The notes under the pieces are model-generated. The model ran no database searches. It worked only from the letters and a program-made list of their open reading frames with translations, and was not told where the DNA came from. From Corella eumyota (lineage: Eukaryota; Chordata; Ascidiacea; Phlebobranchia; Corellidae), in NCBI GenBank assembly GCA_963082875.1, contig OY720097.1, positions 7,634,501 to 7,698,500 of the forward strand: a stretch of DNA of 64,000 nt, given 5' to 3'. Of the stretch, positions 15,301-29,189 are shown in pieces. The translations under genes were made by a program, and so were the position numbers. Each line of letters starts with the position of its first letter. The stretch's first letter is position 1.

Positions 15301-15330
15301 TCATTGAGATATCATAAATTTTTAATAAAA
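15290..15330. other. Truncated satellite unit junction
   Basis: At about 15306 the sequence passes from GCAATATCATTG, the middle of a unit, straight to AGATATCATAAATTTTT, the beginning of the next. About 170 bp that normally lie between them are missing, including both palindromes. The array resumes in the same orientation and register afterwards. This is most simply an unequal exchange or slippage deletion within the array. Confidence 0.75.
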
Positions 15331-18300
15331 GTTTCATAACTTTTATGAATATTAATATTTTCGAAAAATATTATGTAAACACAGTAGTCATTCCTGTGCG
15401 GTTCTAACACAACAATTATTTTTCGATTTAAAATTTTTTATTTTTTTTCAAAAAATTTGTATGCAATATCATTGACCAAAAATAAGACGTGACCTAATTA
15501 AACCCAAAATAAAAATTATCTTAAACTTTTGTTTTACTAAAAATTTTTGCGAAATGTTTTATTTTGAATGTTAGTTAGGCCAATGCGCGTCTAATAAAAT
15601 ACAAAATTTTAGGTTTTGAGATTTCATAAATTTTTAATAAAAGTGTCATAACTTTTATGAATATTAATTTTTTAAAAAAATATTATGTAAACACGGTAAT
15701 TGGACCTGTGCGGTTCTAACAAAACAATTATTTTTCCATTTAAAATTTTTTATTTTTTTTTAAAATTTGTATGCAATAACATTGGCCAAAAATATCACGT
15801 GACCTAATTAAACCCAAAATAAAAATTACCTCAAACTTTAGTTTTACTGAAAATTTTCGCGAAATGTTTTATCTTGAATGTTAGTTAAGTCAATGTGCAT
15901 CTAATAAAATACAAAATTTTGGGTTTTGAGATTTTATGAATTTTTAATAAAAGTTTCATAACTTTTATGAATATTTATTAAAAATAAAATATTTTGTAAA
16001 CACGGTAATTGGACCTGTGCGGTTCTAACACAACAATTATTTTTCGATTTAAAAGTTTTTAATTAAAAAAAAAAAATTTTTATGCAATATAATTGGCCAA
16101 AACTATCACGTGACCTAATGAAAACCAAAATAAAAATTACCTTAAACTTTTGTTTTACTGAAAATTTTCGCGAAATGTTTATCTTGAATGTTAGTTAGGC
16201 CAATGCGCGTATAATAAAATACAAAATTTTAGGTTTTAAGATTTCATAAATTTTTAATAAAAGTTTCATAACTTTTATAAATATTAATATTTTCGAAAAA
16301 TATTTTGTAAACACGGCAATTGGACCTGTGCGGTTCTAACACAACAATTATTTTTCGATTTAAAATTTTTTATTTTTTTTTTTTAAATTTGTATGCGATA
16401 TCATTAGCCAAAAATATCACGTGACCTAATGAAAACCAAAATAAAAATTACCTCAAACTTTTGTTTTACTGAAAATTTTCGCGAAATGTTTTATCTTGAA
16501 TGTTAGTTAGGCCAATGCGAGGGTAATAAAATACAAAATTTTAGGTTTTGAGATTTCATAAATTTTTAATAAAAGTATCATAACTTTTATCAATATTAAT
16601 ATTTTCGAAAAATATTATGTAAACACAGTAATCATTCCTGTGCGGTTCTAACACAACAATTATTTTTCGATTTAAAATTTTGTATTTTTTTTCAAAAAAT
16701 TTGTTTGCAATATCATTGACCAAAAATATCACGTGACCTAACTAAACCCAAAATAAAAATTATCTTAAATTTTTGTTTTACTAAAAATTTTCGCGAAATG
16801 TTTTATCTTGAATGTTAGTTAGGCCAATGCGCGTCTAATTAAATACAAAATTTTAGGTTTTGAGATTTCATAAATTTTTAATAAAAGTGTCATAACTTTT
16901 ATGAATATTAATTTTTTAAAAAAATATTATGTAAACACGGTAATTGGACCTGTGCAGTTTTAACAAAACAATAATTTTTCTATTTAAAATTTTTTATTTT
17001 TTTTTTTAAATTTGTATGCAATATCATTGGCCAAAAATATCACGTGACCTAATTAAACCCAAAATAAAAATTACCTCAAACTTTTGTTTTACTGAAAATT
17101 TTCGCGAAATGTTTTATCTTGAATGTTAGTTAGGCCAATGCGCGTGTAATAAAATACAAAATTTTAGGTTTTGAGATTTCATAAATTTTTAATAAAAGTT
17201 TCATAACTTTTATAAATATTAATATTTTCGAAAAATATTATGTAAACACGGCAATTGGACCTGTGCGGTTCTAACACAACAATTATTTTTCGATTTAAAA
17301 TTTTTTATTTATTTTTTTTTAATTTGTATGCGATATCATTGGCCAAAAATATCACGTGACCTAATGAAAACCAAAATAAAAATTACCTCAAACTTTTGTT
17401 TTACTGAAAATTTTCGCGAAATGTTTTATCTCGAATGTTAGTTAGGCCAATGCGGGGGTAATAAAATACAAAATTTTAGGTTTTGAGATTTCATAAATTT
17501 TTAATAAAAGTATCATAACTTTTATGAATATTAATATTTTCGAAAAATCCTATGTAAACACAGTAATAATTCCTGTGCGGTTCTAACACAACAATTATTT
17601 TTCGATTTAAAATTTTTTATTTTATTTCAAAAAATTTGTATGCAATATCATTGGCCAAAAATATTTTGTGACCTAATGAAAACCAAAATAAAAATTACCT
17701 CAAACTTTTGTTTTACTGAAAATTTTCGCGAAATGTTTTATCTTAAATGTTAGTTAGGCCAATGCGCGTGTAATCAAATACAAAATTTTAGGTTTTAAAA
17801 TACAATAAGTTTTTAATAAAAGTTTCATAACTTTCATGAATATTAATAATTTTTTTAAATATTTTGTAAACACAGTAATTGGACCTGTGCGGTTCTAACA
17901 CAACAATTATTTTTCGATTTAAAATTTTTTATTTTGTTTTTAAAATTTGTATGCGATATCATTGGCCAAAAATATCACGTGACCTATAAAAATTATCTCA
18001 AACTTTTGTTTTACTAAAAATTTTTGCGAAATGTTTTATCTTGAATGTTAGTTAGGCAAATGCGCCTCTAATAAAATATAAAGTTTTAGGTTTTAAGATT
18101 TCATAAATTTTTAATAAAAGTGTCATAACTTTTATGAATATTATTTTAAAAAAAAAATATTTTGTAAACACGGTAATTGGACCTGTGCGGTTATAACACA
18201 ATAATTATTTTTTTATTTAAAATTTTTTATTTTATTTCAAAAAATTTGTATGCATTATCATTGGCCAAAAATATTACGTGACCTAATGAAAACCAAAATA

Positions 18301-18384
18301 AAAATTACCTCAAACTTTTGTTTTACTGAAAATTTTCGCGAAATGTTTTATTTTGAATGTTAGTTAAGCCAATGTGCGTCTAAT

Positions 18385-21300
18385 AAAATACAAAATTTTA
18401 GGTTTTAAGATTTCATAAATTTTTAATAAAAGTTTCATAACTTTTATGAATATTAATTTAAAAAAAAAATATTCTGTAAACACGGTAATTGGACGTGTGC
18501 AGTTCTAACACAACAATTATTTTTCGATTTAAAATTTTTTATTTATTTTCAAAAAATTCGTATGCAATATCATTGGCCAAAAACATCACGTGACTTAATT
18601 AAACCAAAATAAAAATTACCTCAAACTTTTGTTTTACTGAAAGTTTTCGCAAAATGTTTTATCTTGAATGTTAGTTAGGCCAATGCGCGTGTAATAAAAT
18701 ACAAAATTTTAGGTTTTAAGATTTCATAAATTTTTAATAAAAGTTTCATAACTTTTATGAATATTAATATTTAAAAAAAATATTTTGTAAACACGGTAAT
18801 TGGACCTGTGCGGTTCTAACACACCAATTATTTTTCGATTTAAAATTTTTTATTTTTTTTCAAAAAATTTGTATGCAATATCATTGGCCAAAAATATCAC
18901 GTGACCTAATGAAAACCAAAATAAAAATTACCTCAAACTTTTGTTTTACTGAAAATTTTCGCGAAATGTTTTATTTTGAATGTTAGTTAAGCCAATGTGC
19001 GTCTAATAAAATACAATATTTTAGGTTTTGAGATTTCATAAATTTTTATTAAAAGTGTCATAACTTTTATGAATATTAATATTTAAAAAAAATATTTTGT
19101 AAACACGGTAATTGGACCTGTGCGTTTTTAACACAACAATTATTTTTCGATTTAAATTTTTTTATTTTTTTTCAAAAAATTTGTATGTAATATCATTGGC
19201 CAAAAATATCACGTGACCTAATGAAAACCAAAATAAAAATTACCTCAAACTTTTGTTTTACTGAAAATTTTGCGAAATGTTTTATCTTGAATGTTAGTTA
19301 GGCCAATGCGCGCCTAATTAAATATAAAATTTCAGATTTTTAAATTTCATAAATTTTTAATAAAAGTTTCATAACTTTTATGAATATTAATATTTTTAAA
19401 AAATATTTTGTAAACACGGTAATTTGACCTCTTCGGTTCTAACACAACAATTATTTTTCGATTTTAATTTTTTAATTTTTTTGTTTTTAAATTTGTATGC
19501 AATATCATTGGCCAAAAATATCACGTGACCTAATGAAAACCAAAATAAAAATTACCTCAAACTTTTGTTTTACCAAAAATTTTCGCGAAATGTTTTATCT
19601 TAAATGTTAGTTAGGCCAATGTGCGTCTAATAAAATACAAAATCTTAGGTTTTGAGATTTAATAAATTTTTAATAAAAGTTTTATAACTTTTATGAATAT
19701 TAATATTTTTGAAAAATATTTTGTAAACACGGTAATTGTATCTGTGCGGTTCTAACACAACAACTATTTTTTAATTTAAAATTTTTTATTTTAAAAAAAA
19801 AACATTTTTATAATTTTTATTTTATTTTTAAAAAAAAAATTTATGTAAAATTTCTTTAAAATGTTTTATCTTAAATGTTAGTTAGGCCAATGCGCGCCTA
19901 AATAAATATAAAATTTCAGATTTTAAGATTTCATAAATTTTTAATAAAAATTTCATAACTTTTATAAATATTAATATTTTCGAGAAATATTTTGTAAACA
20001 CGGTAATTGGACCTCTTCGGTTCTAACACAACAATTATTTTTCGATTTTAATTTTTTAATTTTTTTTTTTTTAAATTTGTATGCAATATCATTGGCCAAA
20101 AATATCACGTGACCTAATGAAAACCAAAATAAAAATTACCTCAGACTTTTGTTTTACTGAAAATTTTCGCGAAGTGTTTTATCTTGAATGTTAGTTAGGC
20201 CAATGTGCGTCTAATAAAATACAAAATCTTAGGTTTTGAGATTTTATAAATTTTTAATAAAAGTTTTATAACTTTTATGAATATTAATATTTTCTAAAAA
20301 TATTTTGTAAACACGGTAAATGTACATGTGCGGTTCTAACACAACAACTATTTTTCGATTTAAAATTTTTTATTTTAAAAAAAAAACATTTTTATAATTT
20401 TTATTTTATTTAAAAAAAAAAAATTTATGTAAAATTTTTTTAAAATGTTTTATCTTGAATGTTAGTTAAGCCAATGCGCGCCTAAATAAATATAAAATTT
20501 CAGATTTTAAGATTTCATAAATTTTTAATAAAAGTTTCATAACTTTTATAAATATTAATATTTTCGAGAAATATTTTGTAAACACGCTAATTGGACCTCT
20601 TCGGAACACAACAATTATTTTTCGATTTTAATTTTTTTAATTTTTTTGTTTTTAAATTTGTATGCAATATCATTGGCCAAAAATATCACGTGACCTAATT
20701 AAACCCAAAATAAAAATTACCTTAAACTTTTGTTTTACTGAAAATTTTTGCCAAATGTTTTATGTTGAATGTTAGTTAAGCCAATGCGCGTCTAATAAAA
20801 TACAAAATTTTAGGTTTTGAGATTTCATAAATTTTTAATAAAAGTTTCATAACTTTTATAAATATTAATATTTAAAAAAAATATTTTGTAAACACGGTAA
20901 TTAGACCTGTGTGGTTCTAACACAACAGTTATTTTTCGATTTAAAATTTTTTATTTTTTTTTTTAAATTTGTATGCAATATCATTGGCCAAAAATATCAC
21001 GTGACCTAAGTAACCCAAAATAAAAATTACCTTAAACTTTTGTTTTACTGAAAATTTTCGCGAAATGTTTTATCTTGAATGTTAGTTAAGCCAATGTGCG
21101 TCTAATAAAATACAAAATTTTAGGTTTTGAGATTTCATAAATTTTTAATAAAAGTTTCATAACTTTTATAAATATTAATATTTTCAAAAAATATTTTGTA
21201 AAAACGGTAATTAGACCTGTGTGGTTCTAATACAACAGTTATTTTTCGATTTAAAATTTTTTATTTTTTTTTCAAAAATTTGTATGCAATATCATTGGCC

Positions 21301-24300
21301 AAAAATATCACGGGACCTAATTAAACCCAAAATAAAAATTACCTCAAACTTTTGTTTTACTGAAAATTTTCGCGAAATGCTTTATCTTGAATGTTAGTTA
21401 AGCCAATGCGCGTCTAATAAAATACAAAATTTTAGGTTTTGAGATTTCATAAATTTTTAATAAAAGTTTCATAACTTTTATAAATATTAATAATTAAAAA
21501 AAATATTTTGTAACCACGGTAATTAGACCTGTGTGGTTCTAACACAACAGTTATTTTTCGATTTAAAATTTTTTATTTATTTTTTTTAAATTTGTATGCA
21601 ATATCATTGGCCAAAAATATTACGTGACCTAATTAAACCCAAATTAAAAATTACCTTAAACTTTTGTTTTACTGAAAATTTTCGCGAAATGTTTTATCTT
21701 GAATGTTAATTAAGCTAATGCGCGTCTAATAAAACAAAAAATTTTAGGTTTTGAGATTTCATAAATTTTTAATAAAAGTTTCATAACTTTTATAAATATT
21801 AATATTTTCAAAAAATATTTTGTAAACACGGTAATTAGACCTGTGTGGTTCTAATACAACAGTTATTTTTCGATTTAAAATTTTTTATTTTTTTTTCAAA
21901 AATTTGTATGCAATATCATTGGCCAAAAATATCACGGGACCTAATTAAACCCAAAATAAAAATTACCTTAAACTTTTGTTTTACTGAAAATTTTCGCGAA
22001 ATGTTTTATCTTGAATGTTAGTTAAGCTAATGCGCGTCTAATAAAATACAAAATTTTAGGTTTTGAAATTTCATAAATTTTTAATAAAAGTTTCATAACT
22101 TTTATAAATATTAATATTTTTAAAAAATATTTGGTAAACACGGTAAATATACCTGTGTGGTTCTAACACAACAGTTATTTTTTGATTTAAAATTTTTTAT
22201 CTTTTTTTCAAAAATTTGTATGCAATATCATTGACCAAAAATATCACGTGACCTAATTAAACACAAAATAAAAATTATCTGAAACTTTTGTTTTACTAAA
22301 ATTTTTCGCGAAATGTTTTATCTTGAATGTTAGTTCAGCCAATGTGCGTCTAATAAAATACAAAATTTTAGGTTTTGAGATTTCATAAATTTTTAATAAA
22401 AGTGTCATAACTTTTATGAATATTAATTTTTTTAAAAAATATTATGTAAACACGGTAATTGGACCTGTGCGGTTCTAACACAATAATTATTTTTCGATTT
22501 AAAATTTTTTATTTTATTTTTTTAAATTTGTATGCAATATCATTGGCCAAAAATATCACGTGACCTAATTAAACCCAAAATAGAAATTACCTCAAACCTA
22601 AGTTTTACTGAAAATTTTCGCAAAATGTTTTATCTTGAATGTTAGTTAGGCCAATGCGGATCTAATAAAATACGAAATTTTAGGTTTTGAGATTTCATAA
22701 ATTTTTAATAAAAGTTTCATAACTTTTATAAATATTAATATTTTCGAAAAATATTTTGTAAACACGGTAATTGAACCTGTGCGGTGCTAACACAACAATT
22801 ATTTTTCGATTTAAAATTTTTTTTTTTTTTTTTTTAAATTTGTATGCGATATCACTGGCCAAAAATATCACGTGACCTAATGAAAACCAAAATAAAAATT
22901 ACCTCAAACTTTTGTTTTACTGAAAATTTTCGCGAAATGTTTTATCTTGAATGTTAGTTAAGCCAATGCGCGTCTAATAAAATACAAAATTTTAGGTTTT
23001 GAGATTTCATAAATTTTTAATAAAATTTTCATAACTTTTATAAATATTAATATTTTCAAAAAATATTTTGTAAACACGGTAATTAGACCTGTATGGTTCT
23101 AATACAACAGTTATTTTTCGATTTAAAATTTTTTATTTTTTTTCAAAAAATTTGTATGCAATATCATTGGCCAAAAATATCACGTTACCTAATTAAACCC
23201 AAAATAAAAATTACCTTAAACTTTTGTTTTACTGAAAATTTTCGCGAAATGTTTTATCTTGAATGTTAGTTAAGCTAATGCGCGTCTAATAAAATACAAA
23301 ATTTTAGGTTTTGAGATTTCATAATTTTTTAATAAAAGTTTCATAACTTTTATAAATATTAATATTTTTAAAAAATATTTTGTAAACACGGTAATTAGAC
23401 CTGTGTGGTTCTAACACAACAGTTATTTTTTGATTTAAAATTTTTTATTTTTTTTTTTAAATTTGTATGCAATATCATTGGCCAAAAATATCACGTGACC
23501 TAATTAAACCCAAAATAAAAATTTTCTCAAACTTTTGTTTTACTGAAAATTTTCGCGAAATGTTTTATCTTGAATATTAGTTTGGCCAATGCGCATCTAA
23601 TAAAATACAAAATTTCAGGTTTTGAGATTTCATAAATTTTTAATAAAAGTTTCATAACTTTTATAAATATTAATATTTTTGAAAAATATTTTGTAAACAC
23701 GGTAATTGGACCTGTGCGATTCTAACACAACAATTATTTTTGGATTTAAAATTTTTTATTTTTTTTTTAAATTTGTATGCAATATCATTAGCCAAAAATA
23801 TCACGTGACCTAATTAAACCCAAAATAAAAATTATCTTAAACTTTTGTTTTACTAAAAATTTTCGCGAAATGTTTTATCTTGAATGATAGTTAGGCCAAT
23901 GCGCGTCTAATAAAATACAAAATTTTAGGTTTTGAGATTTCATAAATTTTTAATAAAAGTGTCATAACTTTTATGAATATTAATATTTTCGAAAAATATT
24001 TTGTAAACATGGTAATTAGACCTGTCTGGTTCTAACACAACAGTTATTTTTCGATTTAAAAATTTTTATTTTTTTTTTTTAAATTTGTATGCAATATCAT
24101 TGGCCAAAAATATCACGTGACCTAATTAAACCCAAATTAAAAATTTTCTCAAACTTTTGTTTTACTGAAAATTTTCGCGAAATGTTTTATCTTGAATGTT
24201 AGTTAAGCCAATGCGGTTCTAATAAAATACAAAATTTTAGGTTTTGAGATTTCATAAATTTTTAATAAAAGTTTCATAACTTTTATAAATATTAATATTT

Positions 24301-27300
24301 TTGAAAAATATTTTGTAAACACGGTAATTGGACCTGTGCGGTGCTAACACAACAATTATTTTTGGATTTAAAATTTTTTATTTTTTTTTTAAATTTGTAT
24401 GCAATATCATTAGCCAAAAATATCACGTGACCTAATTAAAACCAAAATAAAAATTATCTTAAACTTTTGTTTTACTAAAAATTTTCGCGAAATGTTTTAT
24501 CTTGAATGATAGTTAGGCCAATGCGCGTCTAATAAAATAAAAAATTTTAGGTTTTGAGATTTCATAAATTTTTAATAAAAGTGTCATAACTTTTATGAAT
24601 ATTAATTTTTTTTTTAAATATTATGTAAACACGGTAATTGGACCTGTGCGGTTCTAACACAACAATTATTTTTCATTTAAAATTTTTATTTTTTTTAAAA
24701 AACTTTGTATGCAATATCATTGGCCAAAAATATCACGTGACCTTATTAAACCCAAAATAAAAATTACCTCAAACTTTTGTTTTACTGAAGATTTTCGCGA
24801 AATGTTTTATTTTGAATGTTAGTTAGGCCAATGCGCGTCTAATAAAATACAAAATTTTAGGTTTTGAGATTTCATAAATTTTTAATAAAAGTTTCATAAC
24901 TTTTATAAATCTTAATATTTTGGAAAAATATTTTGTAAACACGGTAATTGGACCTGTGCGGTTTTAACACAACAAATATTTTTCGATTTAAAATTTTTTA
25001 TTTTTTTTTTAAATTTGTATGCAAATCATTGGCCAAAAATATCACGTAACCTAATTAAACCCAAAATAAAAATTATCTTAAACTTTTGTTTTACTGAAAA
25101 TTTTTGCGAAATGTTTTATCTTGAATGTTAGTTAGGCCAATGTGCGTCTAATAAAATACAAAATTTTAGGTTTTGAGATTTCGTAAATTTTTAATAAAAA
25201 CGTCATAACTTTTATGAATATTAACTTTTTTTAAAAATATTATGTAAACACGGTAATTGGACCTGTGCGGTTCTAACACAACAATTATTTTTCGATTTAA
25301 AATTTTTTATTTTTTTTTTTAAATTTGTATGCAATATCATTGGCTAAAAATATCACGTGACCTAATTAAACCCAAAATAAAAATTACCTCAAACTTTTGG
25401 TTTACTGAAAATTTTTGCAAAATGTTTTATCTTGAATGTTAGTTAGGCCAATGTGCGTCTAATAAAATACATAATTTTAGGTTTTAAGATTTCATGAATT
25501 TTTAATAAAAGTTTCATAAATTTTATGAATATTAATTTAAAAAAAAATATTTTGTAAACACGGTAATTAGACCTGTGTGGTTCTAACACAACAGTTATTT
25601 TTCGATTTAAAATTTTTTATTTTTTTTTTTAAATTTGTATGCAATATCATTGGCCAAAAATATCACGTGACCTAAGTAACCCAAAATAAAAATTACCTTA
25701 AACTTTTGTTTTACTGAAAATTTTCGCGAAATGTTTTATCTTGAATGTTAGTTAAGCCAATGTGCGTCTAATAAAATACAAAATTTTAGGTTTTGAGATT
25801 TCATAAATTTTTAATAAAAGTTTCATAACTTTTATAAATATTAATATTTTTGAAAAATAATTTGTAAACACGGTAATTGGACCTGTGCGGTTCTAACACA
25901 ACAATTATTTTTCGATTTAAAATTTTTTATTTTTTTTTTTAAATTTGTATGCGATATCATTGGCCAAAAATATTACGTGACCTAATGAAAACCAAAATAA
26001 AAATTACCTCAAACTTTTGTTTTACTGAAAATTTTCGCGAAATGTTTTATCTTGAATGTTAGTTAGGCCAATGCGGGTTTAATAAAATACAAAATTTTAG
26101 GTTTTGAGATTTCATAAATTTTTAATAAAAGTATCATAACTGTTATGAATATTAATATTTTCAAAAAATATTATGTAAACACAGTAATCATTCCTGTGCA
26201 GTTCTAACACAACAATTATTTTTCGATTTAAAATTTTTTATTTTTTTTTTTTAAATTTGTATGCAATATCATTGACCAAAAATATCAAGTGACCTAATTA
26301 AACACAAAATAAAAATTATCTTAAACTTTTGTTTTACTAAAAATTTTCGCGAAATGTTTTATCTTGAATGTTAGTTAAGCCAATGTGCGTCTAATAAAAT
26401 ACAAAATTTCAGGTTTTGAGATTTCATAAATTTTTAATAAAAGTGTCATAACTTTTATGAATATTAATTTTTTTAAAAAATATTATGTAAACACGGTAAT
26501 TGGACCTGTGCGGTTCTAACACAACAATTATTTTTCGATTTAAAATTTTTTATTTTATTTTTTTAAATTTGTATGCAATATCATTGGCCAAAAATATCAC
26601 GTGACCTAATTAAACCCAAAATAGAAATTACCTCAAACCTAAGTTTTACTGAAAATTTTCGCAAAATGTTTTATCTTGAATGTTAGTTAGGTCAATGTGC
26701 GTTTAATAAAATACAAAATTTTAGGTTTTGAGATTTTATGAATTTTTAATAAAAGTTTCATAACTTTTATGAATATTAATTAAAAAAAAAATATTTTGTA
26801 AACACGGTAATTGGACCTGTGCGGTTCTAACACAACAATTATTTTTCGATTTAAAATTTTTTATTTTTTTAAAAAAAATTTGTATGCAATATCATTGGCT
26901 AAAAATATCACGTGATCTAATTAAACCCAAAATAAAAATTACCTCAAACTTTTGTTTTACTGAAAATTTTTGCGAAATGTTTTATCTTGAATGTTAGTTA
27001 GGCCAATGCAGATCTAATAAAATACGAAATTTTAGGTTTTGAGATTTCATAAATTTTTAATAAAAGTTTCATAACTTTTATAAATATTAATATTTTTGAA
27101 AAATATTTTGTAAACACGGTAATTGGACCTGTGCGGTGCTAACACAACAATTATTTTTGGATTTAAACTTTTTTATTTATTTTTTTTAAATTTGTATGCG
27201 ATATCACTGGCCAAAAATATCACGTGACCTAATGAAAACCAAAATAAAAATTACCTCAAATTTTTGTTTTACTGAAAATTTTCGCGAAATGTTTTATCTT

Positions 27301-29189
27301 GAATGTTAGTTAAGCCAATGCGGGTCTAATAAAATACAAAATTTTAGATTTTGAGATTTCATAAATTTTTAATAAAAGTATCATAACTTTTATGAATATT
27401 AATATTTTCGAAAAATATTATGTAAATACAGTAATCATTCCTGTGCAGTTCTAACACAACAATTATTTTTCGATTTAAAATTTTTTATTTTTTTTCAAAA
27501 AATTTGTATGCAATATCATTGGCCAAAAATATCACGTGACCTAATTAAACCCAAAAAAAAATTATCTCAAACTTTTGTTCTACTCAAAATTTTTGCAAAA
27601 TGTTTATCTTGAATGTTAGTTAGGCCAATGCGCGCCTAATTAATTATAAAATTTCAGATTTTAAGATTTCATAAATTTTTAATAAAAGTTTCATAACTTT
27701 TATAAATATTAATATTTTCAAAAAATATTTTGTAAACACGGTAATTAGACCTGTGTGGTTCTAACACAACAGTTATTTTTTGATTTAAAATTTTTTTTTT
27801 TTTTTTAAAAATTTGTATGCAATATCATTGGCCAAAAATATCACGTGACCTAATTAAACCCAAAATAAAAATTACCTCAAACTTTTGTTTTACTGAAAAT
27901 TTTCGCGAAATGTTTTATCTTGAATGTTAGTTAAGCCAATGCGCGTCTAATAAAATACAAAATTTTAGGTTTTGAGATTTCATAAATTTTTAATAAAAAT
28001 TTCATAACTTTTATAAATATTAATATTTTCAAAAAATATTTTGTAAACACGGTAATTAGACCTGTGTGTTTCTAAACACAGCAATTATTTTTGGATTTAA
28101 AATTTTTTATTTTTTTTTCAAAAATTTGTATGCAATATCATTGGCCAAAAATATCACGTGACCTAATTAAACCCAAAATAAAAATTATCTCAAACTTTTG
28201 TTTTACTGAAAATTTTTGCGAAATGTTTAATCTTGAATGTTAGTTAGGCCAATGCGCGTCTAATAAAATACAAAATTTTAGGTTTTAAGATTTCATAAAT
28301 TTTTAAAAAAAGTTTCATAACTTTTATAAATATTAATATTTTTGAAAAATATTTTGTAAACACGGTAATTGGACCTGTGCGATTCTAACACAACAATTAT
28401 TTTTGGATTTAAAATTTTTATTTTTTTTTCAAAAAATTTGTATGCAATATCATTGGCCAAAAATATCATGTGACCTAACAAAAACCAAAATAAAAATTAG
28501 TTCAAACTTTTGTTTTACTGAAAGTTTTCGCGAAATGTTTTATCTTGAATGTTAGTTAGGCCAATGTGCGTCTAATAAAATACAAAATTTTAGGTTTTGA
28601 GATTTCATAAATTTTTAATAAAAGTTTCATAACTTTTATGAATATTAATATTTTTGAAAAATATTTTGTAAACACGGTAATTGGACCTGTGCGGTTCTAA
28701 AACAACAATTATTTTTTGATTTAAAATTTTTATTTTTTTAAAAAAAATTTGTATGCAATATCACTGGCCAAAAATATCACGTAACCTAATAAAAACCAAA
28801 ATAAAAATTACCTCAAACTTTTGTTTTACTGAAAACTTTTGCGAAATGTTTTATCTTGAATGTTAGTTAGGCCAATGCGGGTCTAATAAAATACAAAATT
28901 TTAGGTTTTAAGATTTCATAAATTGTTAATAAAAGTGTCATAACTTTTATGAATATTACTATTTTTGAAAAATATTATGTAAACACGGTAACTGGACCTG
29001 TGCGGTTCTAACACAACAAATATTTTTCGATTTAAAATTTTTAATTTTTTTTAAAAAAATTTGTATGCAATATCATTGACCAAAAATATCACGTGACTTA
29101 ATGAAAACCAAAATAAAAATTACCTCAAACTTTTGTTTTACTAAAAATTTTGGCGAAATGTTTTATCTTGAATGTTAGTTAAGCCAATG
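18385..29189. repeat. Higher-order block, copy 2, with seven extra satellite units
   Basis: This is the second copy of the block at 1-8629, in the same orientation. It is 2176 bp longer. The offset steps are 310, 620 and 1246 bp, which equal one, two and four satellite units. The extra units lie around 23470-23780, 25330-25930 and 27140-28380. Elsewhere I see only scattered single-base differences over several kilobases, so the duplication is recent and the extra units were gained (or lost from copy 1) afterwards or during it. Confidence 0.88.
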
